From: Candidatus Nanopelagicales bacterium
GTDB lineage: Bacteria; Actinomycetota; Actinomycetes; S36-B12; UBA5976
Assembly: GCA_023254955.1 (NCBI GenBank)
Contig: JALRKC010000004.1
Location: 1 to 24,664, forward strand
Direction of reading: 5' to 3'
DNA length: 24,664 bases
Part shown: positions 13,849 through 24,387 of the stretch, piece by piece
Layout: each line of letters starts with the position of its first letter
How positions within the stretch are numbered: the stretch's first letter is position 1
The notes under the pieces: model-generated
What the model was told of the DNA's origin: nothing
The model's input: the letters and a program-made list of their open reading frames with translations, nothing else
Database searches by the model: none
Program-made: the position numbers and the translations under genes

Positions 13849-16692
13849 ATGAAATCCGAAAACTTAGTAGTTCGTGGTGCCCGAGAACATAACTTAAAAG
13901 ATATTTCCATCGAGATTCCTCGCGATTCCTTAGCAGTCTTTACGGGACTTTCCGGATCAGGTAAGTCGTCACTAGCTTTCGACACAATATTTGCTGAAGG
14001 ACAAAGAAGATACGTTGAGAGTCTTTCGGCCTATGCCCGCCAATTCTTGGGACAGATGGACAAGCCCGATGTAGATTTTATAGAGGGATTATCGCCAGCG
14101 GTATCTATTGATCAGAAATCAACAAATCGAAACCCACGATCAACAGTTGGAACGATAACCGAAGTTTATGATTATTTGAGATTACTTTTTGCCCGGGCGG
14201 GTATCCCGCATTGCCCAAACTGCGGAAGTGAAATCAATCGTCAATCACCGCAACAAATTGTTGATCAAGTTCTAAAACTCTCATCTGGATCACGCTTTCA
14301 AGTGCTAGCTCCAATTATTTCTGGACGCAAGGGTGAATATCTTGAGCTGTTCAAGCAATTGATAAGCGATGGATATGCCAGAGTGCGGGTTGATGGCACA
14401 ACCTACCCAATTGATCAAGTTCCACCTTTAAAAAAACAAGAAAAACACACGATTGAAGTAGTGGTAGACCGCTTAAGCGTTAAAGAAGATGCACGTCGAC
14501 GCATTACCGACAGCGTTGAAACCGCTTTGAAGTTAGCAAACGGAGTAGTGGTACTTGATTTTGTTGACTTAGATGAAAAGGCTAAGGATCGTTCACGAGT
14601 TTTTTCAGAGCATCTTGCTTGCGTAAACTGCAACATCTCATTTGATCAACTAGAGCCGAGATCATTCTCTTTTAATTCACCTTTTGGGGCCTGTCCGCAA
14701 TGTGATGGCTTGGGCGTTCGCTTAGAAGTTGATGTGGAACTTTTAGTTCCCAATGAAGATCTATCCATTAAACAAGGAGCAGTAGCACCCTTTTCTAGTA
14801 TCAATGTAAGTGAATATTGGGCTCGCTTACTTGAAGCAGTTAGTGAAGATTTGGGTTTTAATTTAGATACACCGTGGCGAAAGTTGCCCGCCAAAGCAAA
14901 AAAAGCTTTGTTATACGGTTACGACTCTGAAATTCACGTGAAATATAAAAATCGTTTTGGTAGATCTCGATCTTATTGGACAGATTTTGAAGGTGCCATA
15001 AATTACGTGGCAAGACGTTTAGATGAAGCCGACTCGGATGCTTCTAGAGAACGTTTTACTGGATTTATGAGAGAAGTTCCTTGCGACGAGTGCAAAGGAG
15101 CGCGACTTAAGCCCATCTCACTGGCAGTGACCATTGGCAACAAAAATATTGCGCAAGTTTCAGCCTTAAGCATCAAAGAAGTAAGTGAATTTCTAAGCAC
15201 CCTTAAATTAAATGCCCGACAAGCAGCTATTGCCGGACGAGTACTTAAAGAAGTTAAAGAGCGACTTAAATTTCTATTAGACGTGGGTCTCGATTATCTA
15301 AGTATGGATCGCGCTGCCGGGACTCTTTCTGGTGGCGAGGCGCAGCGAATTCGCTTGGCTACTCAAATTGGATCAGGATTAGTCGGCGTGCTCTATGTAC
15401 TTGATGAGCCAAGCATTGGACTGCATCAAAGAGACAACAAGCGATTAATTGACACGCTAATTCGTTTGCGCGATTTAGGAAATACTTTAATTGTGGTGGA
15501 ACACGATGAAGACACCATCAAAGCGGCTGATTGGGTCGTAGATATTGGCCCTGGCGCTGGAGAACATGGTGGCGAAGTTGTTCATAGCGGAACTTATCTT
15601 GAATTATTAAAAAATAAAAAGTCATTGACGGCAGATTATTTAAGTGGCAGAAAAGCTATTGCGATACCAGCAAAGCGCCGCAAAATTGATAAAAACCGAA
15701 AAATAACAGTAGTTGAGGCACAGGCAAATAATTTAAAGAAGCTGAGCGTTGAATTCCCCCTAAGCACCTTTATCGCGGTTACTGGAGTTAGTGGCTCTGG
15801 GAAATCAACTTTAGTTAATGACATTTTGTATTCAGCTTTAGCTCGCGATATAAATGGTGCGCGAATCGTTCCTGGCAAACACAAAACCATTAAAGGGTCA
15901 AGTGAAATAGACAAAGTAGTTCACGTGGATCAAAGTCCAATTGGCAGGACGCCACGAAGCAATCCAGCTACTTACACTGGTGTGTTTGATCAAATTAGAA
16001 AACTTTTTGCCGAGACTCAAGAAGCAAAGATTCGAGGTTACCTACCCGGCAGATTTAGCTTTAACGTAAAAGGAGGACGATGCGAAAATTGCTCTGGGGA
16101 TGGCACGATTCGCATCGAAATGAACTTTTTGCCTGATGTTTACGTGCCCTGCGAAGTTTGTAATGGGGATCGTTATAACCGCGACACTCTAGAGGTGCAC
16201 TTCAAAGGAAAAACTATTAGCGATGTTTTGAACATGAGCATTGAAGAGGCATTAAGCTTTTTTGCCAACATTCCTGCGATAAATCGCCAACTGCAAACCT
16301 TGGTAGATGTGGGTTTGGGTTATGTACGGCTAGGTCAATCTGCTCCAACTCTTTCTGGTGGTGAAGCGCAAAGAGTTAAGTTGGCCTCGGAATTACAAAG
16401 AAGAAGCACTGGTCGAACACTTTATGTTTTAGATGAACCAACCACTGGTTTGCATTTTGAAGATACTAGAAAACTACTATTAGTCTTGAATCGATTGGTA
16501 GATACTGGTAACACAGTTATTGTCATTGAACATAATTTAGATGTGATTAAAACTGCTGATTGGGTTATAGATTTAGGTCCTGAGGGTGGTTTTCGCGGTG
16601 GCGAATTGGTGGCCGAGGGAACTCCTGAAGTAATTGCTAAGAATTCCCAGAGCTATACCGGAGTTCATTTGAAACCACTGCTAAAAAAATAG
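13849..16692 (+). CDS. uvrA: Excinuclease ABC subunit A (damage sensor ATPase)
   Basis: UvrA is a dimeric ABC ATPase that finds bulky DNA lesions and loads UvrB. Both ABC modules are complete. Walker A GLSGSGKS is at 33-40 and GVSGSGKS at 646-653. The signatures LSGGEAQR are at 493-500 and 835-842. Each is followed by a Walker B ([20 protein letters not shown]). Zinc modules show as C258/C261 with C282/C285 and as C745/C748 with C768/C771. The extra CPNC pair at 122-125 lies in the UvrB-binding region. The 947-residue length is typical for class I UvrA. The gene follows terC by nine bases and is probably leaderless from TAATAT. uvrC follows after 20 bases. Confidence 0.98.
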   Translation: MKSENLVVRGAREHNLKDISIEIPRDSLAVFTGLSGSGKSSLAFDTIFAEGQRRYVESLSAYARQFLGQMDKPDVDFIEGLSPAVSIDQKSTNRNPRSTVGTITEVYDYLRLLFARAGIPHCPNCGSEINRQSPQQIVDQVLKLSSGSRFQVLAPIISGRKGEYLELFKQLISDGYARVRVDGTTYPIDQVPPLKKQEKHTIEVVVDRLSVKEDARRRITDSVETALKLANGVVVLDFVDLDEKAKDRSRVFSEHLACVNCNISFDQLEPRSFSFNSPFGACPQCDGLGVRLEVDVELLVPNEDLSIKQGAVAPFSSINVSEYWARLLEAVSEDLGFNLDTPWRKLPAKAKKALLYGYDSEIHVKYKNRFGRSRSYWTDFEGAINYVARRLDEADSDASRERFTGFMREVPCDECKGARLKPISLAVTIGNKNIAQVSALSIKEVSEFLSTLKLNARQAAIAGRVLKEVKERLKFLLDVGLDYLSMDRAAGTLSGGEAQRIRLATQIGSGLVGVLYVLDEPSIGLHQRDNKRLIDTLIRLRDLGNTLIVVEHDEDTIKAADWVVDIGPGAGEHGGEVVHSGTYLELLKNKKSLTADYLSGRKAIAIPAKRRKIDKNRKITVVEAQANNLKKLSVEFPLSTFIAVTGVSGSGKSTLVNDILYSALARDINGARIVPGKHKTIKGSSEIDKVVHVDQSPIGRTPRSNPATYTGVFDQIRKLFAETQEAKIRGYLPGRFSFNVKGGRCENCSGDGTIRIEMNFLPDVYVPCEVCNGDRYNRDTLEVHFKGKTISDVLNMSIEEALSFFANIPAINRQLQTLVDVGLGYVRLGQSAPTLSGGEAQRVKLASELQRRSTGRTLYVLDEPTTGLHFEDTRKLLLVLNRLVDTGNTVIVIEHNLDVIKTADWVIDLGPEGGFRGGELVAEGTPEVIAKNSQSYTGVHLKPLLKK

Positions 16693-16700
16693 TCATTTAG

Positions 16701-16706
16701 TAAGTT
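16701..16706 (+). promoter_or_regulatory. -10 box of uvrC
   Basis: TAAGTT ends six bases before the uvrC ATG at 16713, again the leaderless spacing. It lies in the 20-base uvrA/uvrC gap and no Shine-Dalgarno site is present. Confidence 0.5.
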
Positions 16707-16712
16707 TGACTA

Positions 16713-18467
16713 ATGGGTGATCCAGCGCTTTATCGACCAAAGCATATTCCAACTGAACCCGGAGTTTATCGCTTTAAAAACTCTCAAAATCAGGTGCTTT
16801 ATGTGGGCAAAGCAAAAAATTTGAAATCAAGATTAAATTCTTATTTTGGAGATTTTGCGTCACTGCCAGTACGAACTCAGGCAATGCTTCGTGCTGCAGA
16901 TCAAGTGGACTGGGTGATTGTTGCCAATGAAGTTGAAGCCTTACAGCTGGAATTCATGTGGATTAAAGAGTTCAATCCGAAATTCAATGTTCGTTTTAGA
17001 GATGATAAAAGTTATCCGTATCTAGCAATTCATGTAAAAGAGGAGTTCCCTAGAGCAACTGTCGCTCGTGGGGTCAGAAAAAAAGATATCAAATACTTCG
17101 GGCCTTATGTCTCCGCTTTTGCAATCCGTGACACCCTGGATCATTTAATTAGAGTGTTCCCGGTAAGAACTTGCCGCAATAGTGTTTTCTTGAGACATAA
17201 AAAATTAAAACGACCTTGTTTATTAGGCGATATCGAGCGCTGTAGTGCGCCTTGCGTTGATCGAGTTAGCAAAGAGGACTATCAAGACTTGGTAAAAGGA
17301 ATGAGTAATTTTCTGACCGGTAAGTCGCACCAGATAATGACAGATTTACAAAGCCAAATGCAACTAGCTAGCAAAGAAGAGCAATTCGAAAGAGCAGCAG
17401 TTTTGAGAGATCGCCTACAGGCACTGGAGTATGTCTTGGAGAAGTCTTCTGTGGTCTACTCATCTGATACCAGAGCTGATTTAATCGCCATCGCACTTGA
17501 TGAGGTACATATTTCAACCCAAATTTTTCATATTAAACAAGGCCGGATTTTAGGAGAGCGAGCTTTCGTTAGCGATCGGACAGAAGTTTTAACTGAGAGC
17601 GAGCATTTAACTGGATTGCTTACTCAACTTTATGGTGAGGTTGAGGCGAGCTCTATTCCTAATCAAATATTAGTTAATTTTGACATTTCTGAAACAGTGG
17701 CGCTGACTGATTGGTTGAGCGAAAAAGCAGGTCACAAGGTAACAATTAGCACTCCCACAAGAGGCGATAAGAGTGAACTCTTATCTAGTGTCGCTAAAAA
17801 CGCGAACTTTGCGCTGGAGCGCCATAAGTTAAAAAGAGCATCTGATCTAGACGCCAGAAGTAAGGCAATAAATGAATTAAGTGAGTGGTTGGATCTCGAT
17901 ACCCCAGCACTTCGCATCGAGGCAATCGATATTTCGACTTTGCAAGGCCAAGATACGATCGCAGCTTTGGTGGCTTTTGAAGACGGCTTACCAAAAAAGA
18001 ATTCTTATAGAAAATTTAAAATCAGTCATGAAAATGCTAAAAGTGATTTAGCTTCAATTAGTGAAACCGTGGCACGGCGTTATCGCTATTTAGTTCCCGG
18101 ATCTGAGGTGAAAGCGAAAGAACGTGAAAAATTCTCGTACCGACCAAGTTTGCTACTAATAGACGGAGGAATCGAACAATGCAAGGTGGCAAGAAGCGCC
18201 TTGGATGAATTGGGTTTAGTAGACATTGCAGTAATAGGCCTAGCAAAGCGATTGGAAGAAGTGTGGCTACCAGAGCAAGCCGATCCTTTGATCTTGCCGA
18301 GAAGTAGCGAAGCACTTTTCTTATTACAACGGGTGAGAGATGAAGCACATCGCTTTGCCAATAGTGCTTTGCAAGTAAGAAGACGAAAATCGCTATTAGA
18401 AGAGGGAGTAAATGAGCCCCGGGCAGAGAGTTTTGACCCATCCACTGGAGAGATTTTAGATACTTGA
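16713..18467 (+). CDS. uvrC: Excinuclease ABC subunit C lacking the C-terminal helix-hairpin-helix domain
   Basis: UvrC makes both incisions around a lesion bound by UvrB. The GIY-YIG nuclease is at about 14-95 (GVYRF, LYVGK, R40, NEVEALQLE). A four-cysteine cluster follows (C154, C169, C177, C181), then a UVR domain at about 213-247 that contacts UvrB. The RNase H-like nuclease at about 400-550 has D406, D484 and H546. The chain stops 38 residues after H546 with RRRKSLLEEG and a tail ending GEILDT, at 584 residues. Other UvrC proteins continue here with a tandem helix-hairpin-helix DNA-binding domain (IPGLG-type motif), which is missing. Only 23 bases separate the stop from rapZ, so the domain is not simply frameshifted off. 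Both active sites appear intact. Confidence 0.95.
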   Translation: MGDPALYRPKHIPTEPGVYRFKNSQNQVLYVGKAKNLKSRLNSYFGDFASLPVRTQAMLRAADQVDWVIVANEVEALQLEFMWIKEFNPKFNVRFRDDKSYPYLAIHVKEEFPRATVARGVRKKDIKYFGPYVSAFAIRDTLDHLIRVFPVRTCRNSVFLRHKKLKRPCLLGDIERCSAPCVDRVSKEDYQDLVKGMSNFLTGKSHQIMTDLQSQMQLASKEEQFERAAVLRDRLQALEYVLEKSSVVYSSDTRADLIAIALDEVHISTQIFHIKQGRILGERAFVSDRTEVLTESEHLTGLLTQLYGEVEASSIPNQILVNFDISETVALTDWLSEKAGHKVTISTPTRGDKSELLSSVAKNANFALERHKLKRASDLDARSKAINELSEWLDLDTPALRIEAIDISTLQGQDTIAALVAFEDGLPKKNSYRKFKISHENAKSDLASISETVARRYRYLVPGSEVKAKEREKFSYRPSLLLIDGGIEQCKVARSALDELGLVDIAVIGLAKRLEEVWLPEQADPLILPRSSEALFLLQRVRDEAHRFANSALQVRRRKSLLEEGVNEPRAESFDPSTGEILDT

Positions 18468-18490
18468 CACGCATGGCAAAGTAGTACTTA

Positions 18491-19342
18491 ATGGAAAAAA
18501 ATCAAATTCTTTTGGTAACAGGAATGTCTGGCGCAGGCAGGTCTACTGCCGCCAGAGCGCTAGAAGACGTAGGCTGGTTTGTAATTGATAATTTACCTCC
18601 ACGCTTGATTCCTGAAGCGGTAGAGGATTCACTAAATATTTCATCGCACGTGGCAATCGTGGTAGATGTCCGTGGTAAAAAACTATTTGAAGATTTGGCT
18701 AAGGCGCAACAAACTCTGCAAAACAACAAAGCAAATGTAGATATTTTGTTTCTTGATGCAAAAGATGATGTTTTGGTTCGTCGCTTTGAATCTTCTAGAA
18801 GGCCACATCCGATTCAAGGGCAAGGAAGAGTCTTAGATGGGCTTAGGGCGGAGCGCAAGATTCTTGGCGAGCTGCGCTCGAGTGCCACCATGGTGGTTGA
18901 TACTTCAGAGCTGACTCAGCCGGATTTGCGAGCGGTATTAGAAAAAGCATTCAACGTTGGCAATATTGAATTTAATATTACGATTTTATCTTTTGGTTTC
19001 AAGCACGGAGTGCCAATAGATTCTGATTTCGTTTTTGACGTGAGATTTTTGCCAAACCCCTTTTGGGTAGATGAATTAAAAGAATTAACAGGTTTAAACG
19101 AGCCAGTCCAAGATTATGTTCTCGGGCAAAAGGGAGCGACAGAATATTTGAAGCATTTGACCGAAGTAATCTTTTTAGCTAAGCCGGGCTATCTACGTGA
19201 GGGAAAAAGATATTTAACGGTCTCAATTGGTTGCACTGGAGGCAAGCATCGCAGCGTAACTTTTGCAGAAAAGATTTCTAAAATGTTAGCCGTGGACGGT
19301 AACCGGGTAAGAACTGTGCATCGTGATCTGGGTAAAGAATGA
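18491..19342 (+). CDS. rapZ: RNase adapter / nucleotide-binding protein RapZ (YvcJ)
   Basis: This is a P-loop protein of the RapZ/YvcJ family. In E. coli RapZ guides RNase E to the sRNA GlmZ and so controls glucosamine-6-phosphate synthase. In Gram-positives the role is less clear. The 283 residues show Walker A GMSGAGRS at 11-18, DARD-like FLDAKDDVLVRRFESSRRPHP, and the C-terminal family blocks FKHGVPIDSDFVFDVRFLPNP and IGCTGGKHRS. The ATG at 18491 has neither a Shine-Dalgarno site nor a well placed -10 box, but the family begins within a few residues of the P-loop, which supports it. The gene opens the conserved rapZ-yvcK-whiA trio and overlaps yvcK by four bases. Confidence 0.95.
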   Translation: MEKNQILLVTGMSGAGRSTAARALEDVGWFVIDNLPPRLIPEAVEDSLNISSHVAIVVDVRGKKLFEDLAKAQQTLQNNKANVDILFLDAKDDVLVRRFESSRRPHPIQGQGRVLDGLRAERKILGELRSSATMVVDTSELTQPDLRAVLEKAFNVGNIEFNITILSFGFKHGVPIDSDFVFDVRFLPNPFWVDELKELTGLNEPVQDYVLGQKGATEYLKHLTEVIFLAKPGYLREGKRYLTVSIGCTGGKHRSVTFAEKISKMLAVDGNRVRTVHRDLGKE

Positions 19343-20265
19343 AAGCGCTGGCTTTTGGCGGAGGCCATGGTTTAAAAGCTAGCCTTAACGCCTTGCTCTT
19401 AACTGGCGCCCAAGTAGGCGCAGTTGTGGTGGTGAGTGATGACGGCGGCTCCAGTGGAAGAATTCGTCAGTCTTATCCGGTGTTACCACCGGGGGATTTA
19501 CGGATGGCTTTTGAAACTTTAAGTAAAGATGAAAACTGGTCACATCTTCTAGGACATCGCTTTGGTGGTGTTAGTGAGTTAACAGATCATGCGGTAGGTA
19601 ATTTGATTTTGTTGGCACTTTTTGAAAAATATGAAAATCCACAACAAGCTCTTAACGAATTTGGACAATTAGTCAATTCTCAGGGCCAGGTATTCGCCCT
19701 TAGTTTAGAACCGTTAGAAATAGTTGCCAGTGTGAATTTTTCAGGTGAGCTTAAAGAAATCATCGGGCAGAAAGCAGTGGCTTCAACAAGCGGAGAAATA
19801 AAAAGCATAAAACTGGTTCCTGAAAAACCAATAGTTTCAAGCGAAGTTATCTCGCAGATTGCACAAGCGGATTTGTTGATTTTTGGACCTGGTTCTTGGT
19901 GGACCAGCGTAATCCCACATTTTCAAATTGAACCAATTCGAGAAGCAATTAGCCAAGCAACGGCAAAAAAAATAGTGGTTAATAACTTGACCCCCGAAAA
20001 AGGAGAGACGGAAAATTATCAACCGGCTACTTTTTTGAAGGTTTTAAAAGCAGCCGCTGGTGAAATTAAATTTGATTATGTGATAAATCAAAAAAATGAT
20101 CAAGACTTATCGCAACTCGAAGCAGCAGTGAGTCAATTAGGTGCAGAGAATCTATTTGCGGATGTGACTTTATTAACTTCTGAGCAAAATATGCGTGGCT
20201 TAGTACATGATTACAAGAAACTTGCTTTAATTTTTAACGAACTCAGGATAGGTGGACTAATTTAA
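19339..20265 (+). CDS. yvcK: YvcK/CuvA family protein (gluconeogenesis factor)
   Basis: YvcK proteins bind UDP-sugars and are needed for growth on gluconeogenic carbon sources and for normal cell shape. The mycobacterial member CuvA sits at growth sites. The 308-residue protein has the expected opening AFGGGHGL, the signature VSDDGGSSGRIRQ at about 32-44, PPGDLRMA, DHAVGNLILLAL and LLIFGPGSWWTSVIPH. Its ATG overlaps the rapZ stop (ATGA) and its TAA directly abuts the whiA ATG, so the three genes are one transcriptional unit. The sequence looks ordinary for the family. No regulatory site is visible within the trio. Confidence 0.94.
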   Translation: MKALAFGGGHGLKASLNALLLTGAQVGAVVVVSDDGGSSGRIRQSYPVLPPGDLRMAFETLSKDENWSHLLGHRFGGVSELTDHAVGNLILLALFEKYENPQQALNEFGQLVNSQGQVFALSLEPLEIVASVNFSGELKEIIGQKAVASTSGEIKSIKLVPEKPIVSSEVISQIAQADLLIFGPGSWWTSVIPHFQIEPIREAISQATAKKIVVNNLTPEKGETENYQPATFLKVLKAAAGEIKFDYVINQKNDQDLSQLEAAVSQLGAENLFADVTLLTSEQNMRGLVHDYKKLALIFNELRIGGLI

Positions 20266-21246
20266 ATGGCAATGACGTCGGCAGTTAAAGATGAATTGGC
20301 AAGAGTTGAGTTATCTAAGTCGTGTTGCCGTAAAGCAGAAGTCTCAGCGCTCTTGAGATTTGCTGGTGGATTGCATATTGTCGCTGGCAACGTAGTAGTC
20401 GAAGTTGAAGTTGATGCTGGACAAATTGCAAGACGCTTAAGAAAAGACATCGTGGAACTTTATGGGCACAATGCAGATTTAGCTGTGGTTAGTGGCGGAG
20501 GAATTCGCAAAGGTACTCGTTATGCAGTGAGGGTTGCGCAAGGTGGTGAAGTTCTAGCTAAGCAAACTGGATTAATTGATCAAGCTGGAAGGCCGATACG
20601 TGGTTTACCTCCGGTAGTTGTTGGCGGAGGATTGTGCGATGCAGAGTCTGCTTGGCGTGGAGCTTTTTTAGCTCATGGCTCACTAACCGAACCCGGTCGT
20701 TCAAGTGCGCTAGAAATCACGGCACCTGGTCCAGAAGCAGCTTTGGCTTTAGTCGGTGCCGCACGTCGCTTAGGAGTTGTTGCTAAAGCGCGTGAGGTTA
20801 GAGGCGTTGATCGCGTTGTGATTCGCGATGGCGATGCAATTGGTGCCTTATTAACTCGCGTGGGTGCCCATAGTGCCGTCATGGAGTGGGAAGAGCGCCG
20901 AATGCGCCGTGAAGTTAGGGCAACGGCTAATCGTTTGGCAAATTTCGACGATGCAAATCTCCGTCGTAGCGCTCAAGCGGCAGTCGCTGCTGGAGTAAGA
21001 GTTGGCCGGGCGCTAGAAATATTAGGAGACAGCGTTCCCGAGCACTTGCAAAAAGCTGGCCAATTAAGAATGGAACACAAGCAAGCAAGCCTTGAAGAAT
21101 TAGGGCAACTTAGCGATCCACCATTAACCAAAGATGCCATTGCCGGAAGAATCCGCAGATTATTGGCTATGGCAGATAAAAAAGCTGCCGAATTAGGAAT
21201 TCCTCCTACGGAGGCCAGCCTGACTCCAGACATGTTGGAACACTAG
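20266..21246 (+). CDS. whiA: Sporulation/cell-division transcription regulator WhiA
   Basis: WhiA combines a degenerate LAGLIDADG-type N-terminal fold (about 1-215) with a C-terminal helix-turn-helix (about 235-315). In Streptomyces it works with WhiB to switch on ftsZ and other sporulation-septation genes. In non-sporulating actinobacteria it is thought to serve cell division or growth. The 326 residues match Streptomyces WhiA closely, including [70 protein letters not shown] and [18 protein letters not shown]. The ATG follows the yvcK stop with no gap. A weak AGGTGG lies about 10 bases upstream. This closes the rapZ operon, and a separate promoter region for gap follows. Confidence 0.97.
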   Translation: MAMTSAVKDELARVELSKSCCRKAEVSALLRFAGGLHIVAGNVVVEVEVDAGQIARRLRKDIVELYGHNADLAVVSGGGIRKGTRYAVRVAQGGEVLAKQTGLIDQAGRPIRGLPPVVVGGGLCDAESAWRGAFLAHGSLTEPGRSSALEITAPGPEAALALVGAARRLGVVAKAREVRGVDRVVIRDGDAIGALLTRVGAHSAVMEWEERRMRREVRATANRLANFDDANLRRSAQAAVAAGVRVGRALEILGDSVPEHLQKAGQLRMEHKQASLEELGQLSDPPLTKDAIAGRIRRLLAMADKKAAELGIPPTEASLTPDMLEH

Positions 21247-21250
21247 AATT

Positions 21251-21266
21251 ACGTTGCATTTAACGT
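21251..21266. promoter_or_regulatory. Inverted repeat and likely -10 box before gap
   Basis: ACGTT-N6-AACGT is a perfect five-base inverted repeat (21251-21266), and its right half is part of TAACGT (21261-21266), a TANNNT hexamer. Transcription from it would start near 21273 and give a leader of about 35 bases carrying the gap Shine-Dalgarno site. The repeat could be an operator for a glycolytic regulator. No known consensus is matched, so this is a candidate only. Confidence 0.35.
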
Positions 21267-21298
21267 CAGTGGCAATGGCGCCCTGGATACAAGTTTAT

Positions 21299-21302
21299 GG
21301 AG
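21299..21302 (+). promoter_or_regulatory. Shine-Dalgarno that sets the GTG start of gap
   Basis: GGAG lies five bases before the GTG at 21308. It supports the GTG over the out-of-frame ATG at 21297, which opens only four codons (MEFK) before a TGA overlapping the GTG. Confidence 0.6.
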
Positions 21303-21307
21303 TTTAA

Positions 21308-22354
<1,047 letters not shown>

Positions 22355-22360
22355 CCTTTA

Positions 22361-23530
22361 ATGCCTTTAAACACTTTAAGCAAAGCCGAAATTAAAAATC
22401 AGCGCGTGATAATGCGCGCTGATTTTAATGTTCCGCTGCAAGCTGGCGAAATCACAGATGCAGGTCGCATTGAAGCTGCTTTGCCAACAATTAAATTACT
22501 TTTAACAAATGGAAATAAAGTTATTTTGTTGGCGCATCTAGGTAGGCCAAAGGGGGAGGTTAAACCTGAATTTTCGCTTTTACCGGTGTCTAAAAAACTA
22601 AGTGAGTTTTTGTCTCGGGAAGTTAAATTGGTTCAGGATCTCTCGCAAGTACAAAGTAGTGATGAAATTGTTTTACTGGAGAATGTCAGGTTTGATCCGC
22701 GAGAAACCAGTAAAGATGAAACCGAACGAGTTCAGCTTGCAAAAATTTGGGCTGAATATGCAGATTGTTTTGTGAGCGACGGATTTGGCGTGGTTCACAG
22801 ATCTCAAGCAAGTGTTACGGAACTTGCAAAACTACTGCCGGCCTATGCTGGATTATTAATTGAAAAAGAGACTAATAGCTTTGAAAAGGTTTTGGAAAAC
22901 CCTGAACGTCCCTATGTAGTAATTATGGGTGGTTCAAAAGTTAGCGATAAATTGCAAGTTATTGAAAATTTGCTCCCAAAGGTAAATAAACTGCTAATCG
23001 GTGGCGGGATGGCTTATACCTTTCTAGCAGCGAATGGTTACCAAGTTGGCAAATCACTACTAGAAGCTGGGATGATAGATACTGTCAAAGATTTACTTAC
23101 TCGGGCTAAAAAATTAAACATTGAAGTTTTAATTCCTCAAGACGTAGTGGTCGCTGAGGAAATTTCAGAATCTGCACAAATCAGTGTAAAAAAGGTAAAC
23201 GATATCGCTAGTGATGAAATGGGACTAGACATCGGCCCAGAAACTCGAGAGTTGTATCTAGCTGCGTTAAAAGACGCCAAGACCGTGGTGTGGAACGGCC
23301 CTATGGGAGTTTTTGAAATTGAGCTTTTTGCTGGCGGCACTAAAGCCATCGCCCAAGCACTAAGTGAAAGCAATGCCTACACCGTAATTGGAGGCGGAGA
23401 TTCTGCTGCCGCCATTAGAAAATTCGGAATTCCAGATGAAAAATTTAGCCACATTTCTACAGGTGGCGGTGCTTCTTTAGAGTTGTTAGAAGGCAAAGAA
23501 CTGCCAGGATTGAGGGTTTTAATTAAATGA
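22361..23530 (+). CDS. pgk: Phosphoglycerate kinase
   Basis: Pgk transfers the phosphoryl group of 1,3-bisphosphoglycerate to ADP, the first ATP-yielding step of glycolysis. The 389-residue two-domain protein is of normal length. N-terminal substrate-binding blocks are MRADFNVPLQAGEITDAGRI and LLAHLGRPKGEVKPEFSL, and the later basic-patch residue lies in GVVHRSQAS. C-terminal nucleotide-binding blocks are IMGGSKVSDKL, WNGPMGVFE and GGGDSAAAIRKFG. It starts six bases after gap with no Shine-Dalgarno site, so translation probably depends on coupling or on the upstream gene. Its stop overlaps the tpiA ATG by four bases (ATGA). Confidence 0.97.
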   Translation: MPLNTLSKAEIKNQRVIMRADFNVPLQAGEITDAGRIEAALPTIKLLLTNGNKVILLAHLGRPKGEVKPEFSLLPVSKKLSEFLSREVKLVQDLSQVQSSDEIVLLENVRFDPRETSKDETERVQLAKIWAEYADCFVSDGFGVVHRSQASVTELAKLLPAYAGLLIEKETNSFEKVLENPERPYVVIMGGSKVSDKLQVIENLLPKVNKLLIGGGMAYTFLAANGYQVGKSLLEAGMIDTVKDLLTRAKKLNIEVLIPQDVVVAEEISESAQISVKKVNDIASDEMGLDIGPETRELYLAALKDAKTVVWNGPMGVFEIELFAGGTKAIAQALSESNAYTVIGGGDSAAAIRKFGIPDEKFSHISTGGGASLELLEGKELPGLRVLIK

Positions 23531-24312
23531 GTCAAATTGATCGCAAGCCGGTGATGGCTGCGAACTGGAAGATGAACATAACTCATCTTGAGGCAATCGC
23601 TTATTTAAATAAACTGAGCTTTACCTTGACCGATAAAGACTTTGATCAAACCGAAGTCGTGTTGTTTCCAAGTTTTGTTGCCTTGCGTTCAGTACAAACA
23701 ATTATTGATGCAGATCGCTTGCAGATTAAATATGGTGCCCAAGATATGAGCGTTCATGAAAGTGGAGCTTATACCGGTGAAATAAGTGCAAATATGCTCA
23801 CAAAACTGCAAGCTAATTATGTTTTATTGGGCCATTCTGAGCGACGTGCCTACCATAATGAGACGGACGAATTGGTAAACGCTAAAGCCAAATTGGCCAT
23901 AAAAAATAAATTAACGCCAATGATTGCCGTTGGGGAAACTCTTGAAATAAGACAAGCGGGTAACGCTGTTAGCCACACCGTGGGTCAAATAAAGGCATGC
24001 TTCAAAAACATTACTGCTGATAAAGCAAAGGACACAGTGGTGGCTTATGAGCCAGTCTGGGCAATTGGTACTGGCGAAGTGGCTACAGATGAAGATGCGC
24101 AAGAGATGTGCTTTGAGATTCGTGCCGCCTTAGAAAAGATCTATTCAGCCGAGGTTGCTCAAAAAATTCGAATCCTCTACGGCGGTTCAGTTAAGCCAAG
24201 CAATATTGCCGGGTTAATGGAGCAAGCAGATATCGATGGGGCGTTAGTGGGTGGCGCTAGCTTGGACCCCGATGAATTCATCAAAATTGTGCGCTTTAAG
24301 GAGCAAAACTAA
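23527..24312 (+). CDS. tpiA: Triosephosphate isomerase
   Basis: TpiA interconverts dihydroxyacetone phosphate and glyceraldehyde-3-phosphate. The 261-residue TIM barrel carries all catalytic residues: K15 in AANWKMN, H103 in LGHSERR, and E175 in AYEPVWAIGTG with the flexible loop 6 following. The phosphate-binding YGGSVKPSN and GALVGGASLD close the barrel. It is the last gene of gap-pgk-tpiA, overlapping pgk by four bases, and is separated from secG by 75 bases that hold a probable promoter. Confidence 0.98.
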   Translation: MSQIDRKPVMAANWKMNITHLEAIAYLNKLSFTLTDKDFDQTEVVLFPSFVALRSVQTIIDADRLQIKYGAQDMSVHESGAYTGEISANMLTKLQANYVLLGHSERRAYHNETDELVNAKAKLAIKNKLTPMIAVGETLEIRQAGNAVSHTVGQIKACFKNITADKAKDTVVAYEPVWAIGTGEVATDEDAQEMCFEIRAALEKIYSAEVAQKIRILYGGSVKPSNIAGLMEQADIDGALVGGASLDPDEFIKIVRFKEQN

Positions 24313-24342
24313 CCCCTAGACAGGAGTGTCGGTGGGTGAGTT

Positions 24343-24381
24343 TATCCTTAACCAGTCAGGAAATATTCAAATGAAAAAGGA
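24343..24381 (+). promoter_or_regulatory. Probable promoter and Shine-Dalgarno of secG
   Basis: TATCCT at 24343-24348 fits a -10 box, and AAGGA at 24377-24381 lies six bases before the GTG at 24388. Transcription starting near 24355 would give a leader of about 33 bases. The remaining 24313-24342 stretch shows only a four-pair GACA/TGTC repeat and no T run, so I see no intrinsic terminator for the glycolytic operon. Confidence 0.4.
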
Positions 24382-24387
24382 TGTCAG

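Noticed and set aside
18433..18453. FDPSTGE shared by the S1 and UvrC C-termini, suggesting a duplicated tail
   Set aside because: In S1 the motif belongs to a tail found across actinobacteria; in UvrC it is only seven residues with different flanks and different codons, so chance is more likely.
18464..18469. Perfect TTGACA as a -35 box for rapZ
   Set aside because: It overlaps the uvrC stop, and no TANNNT follows at 16-18 bases before the rapZ start; a proper spacer would put the -10 on the start codon.
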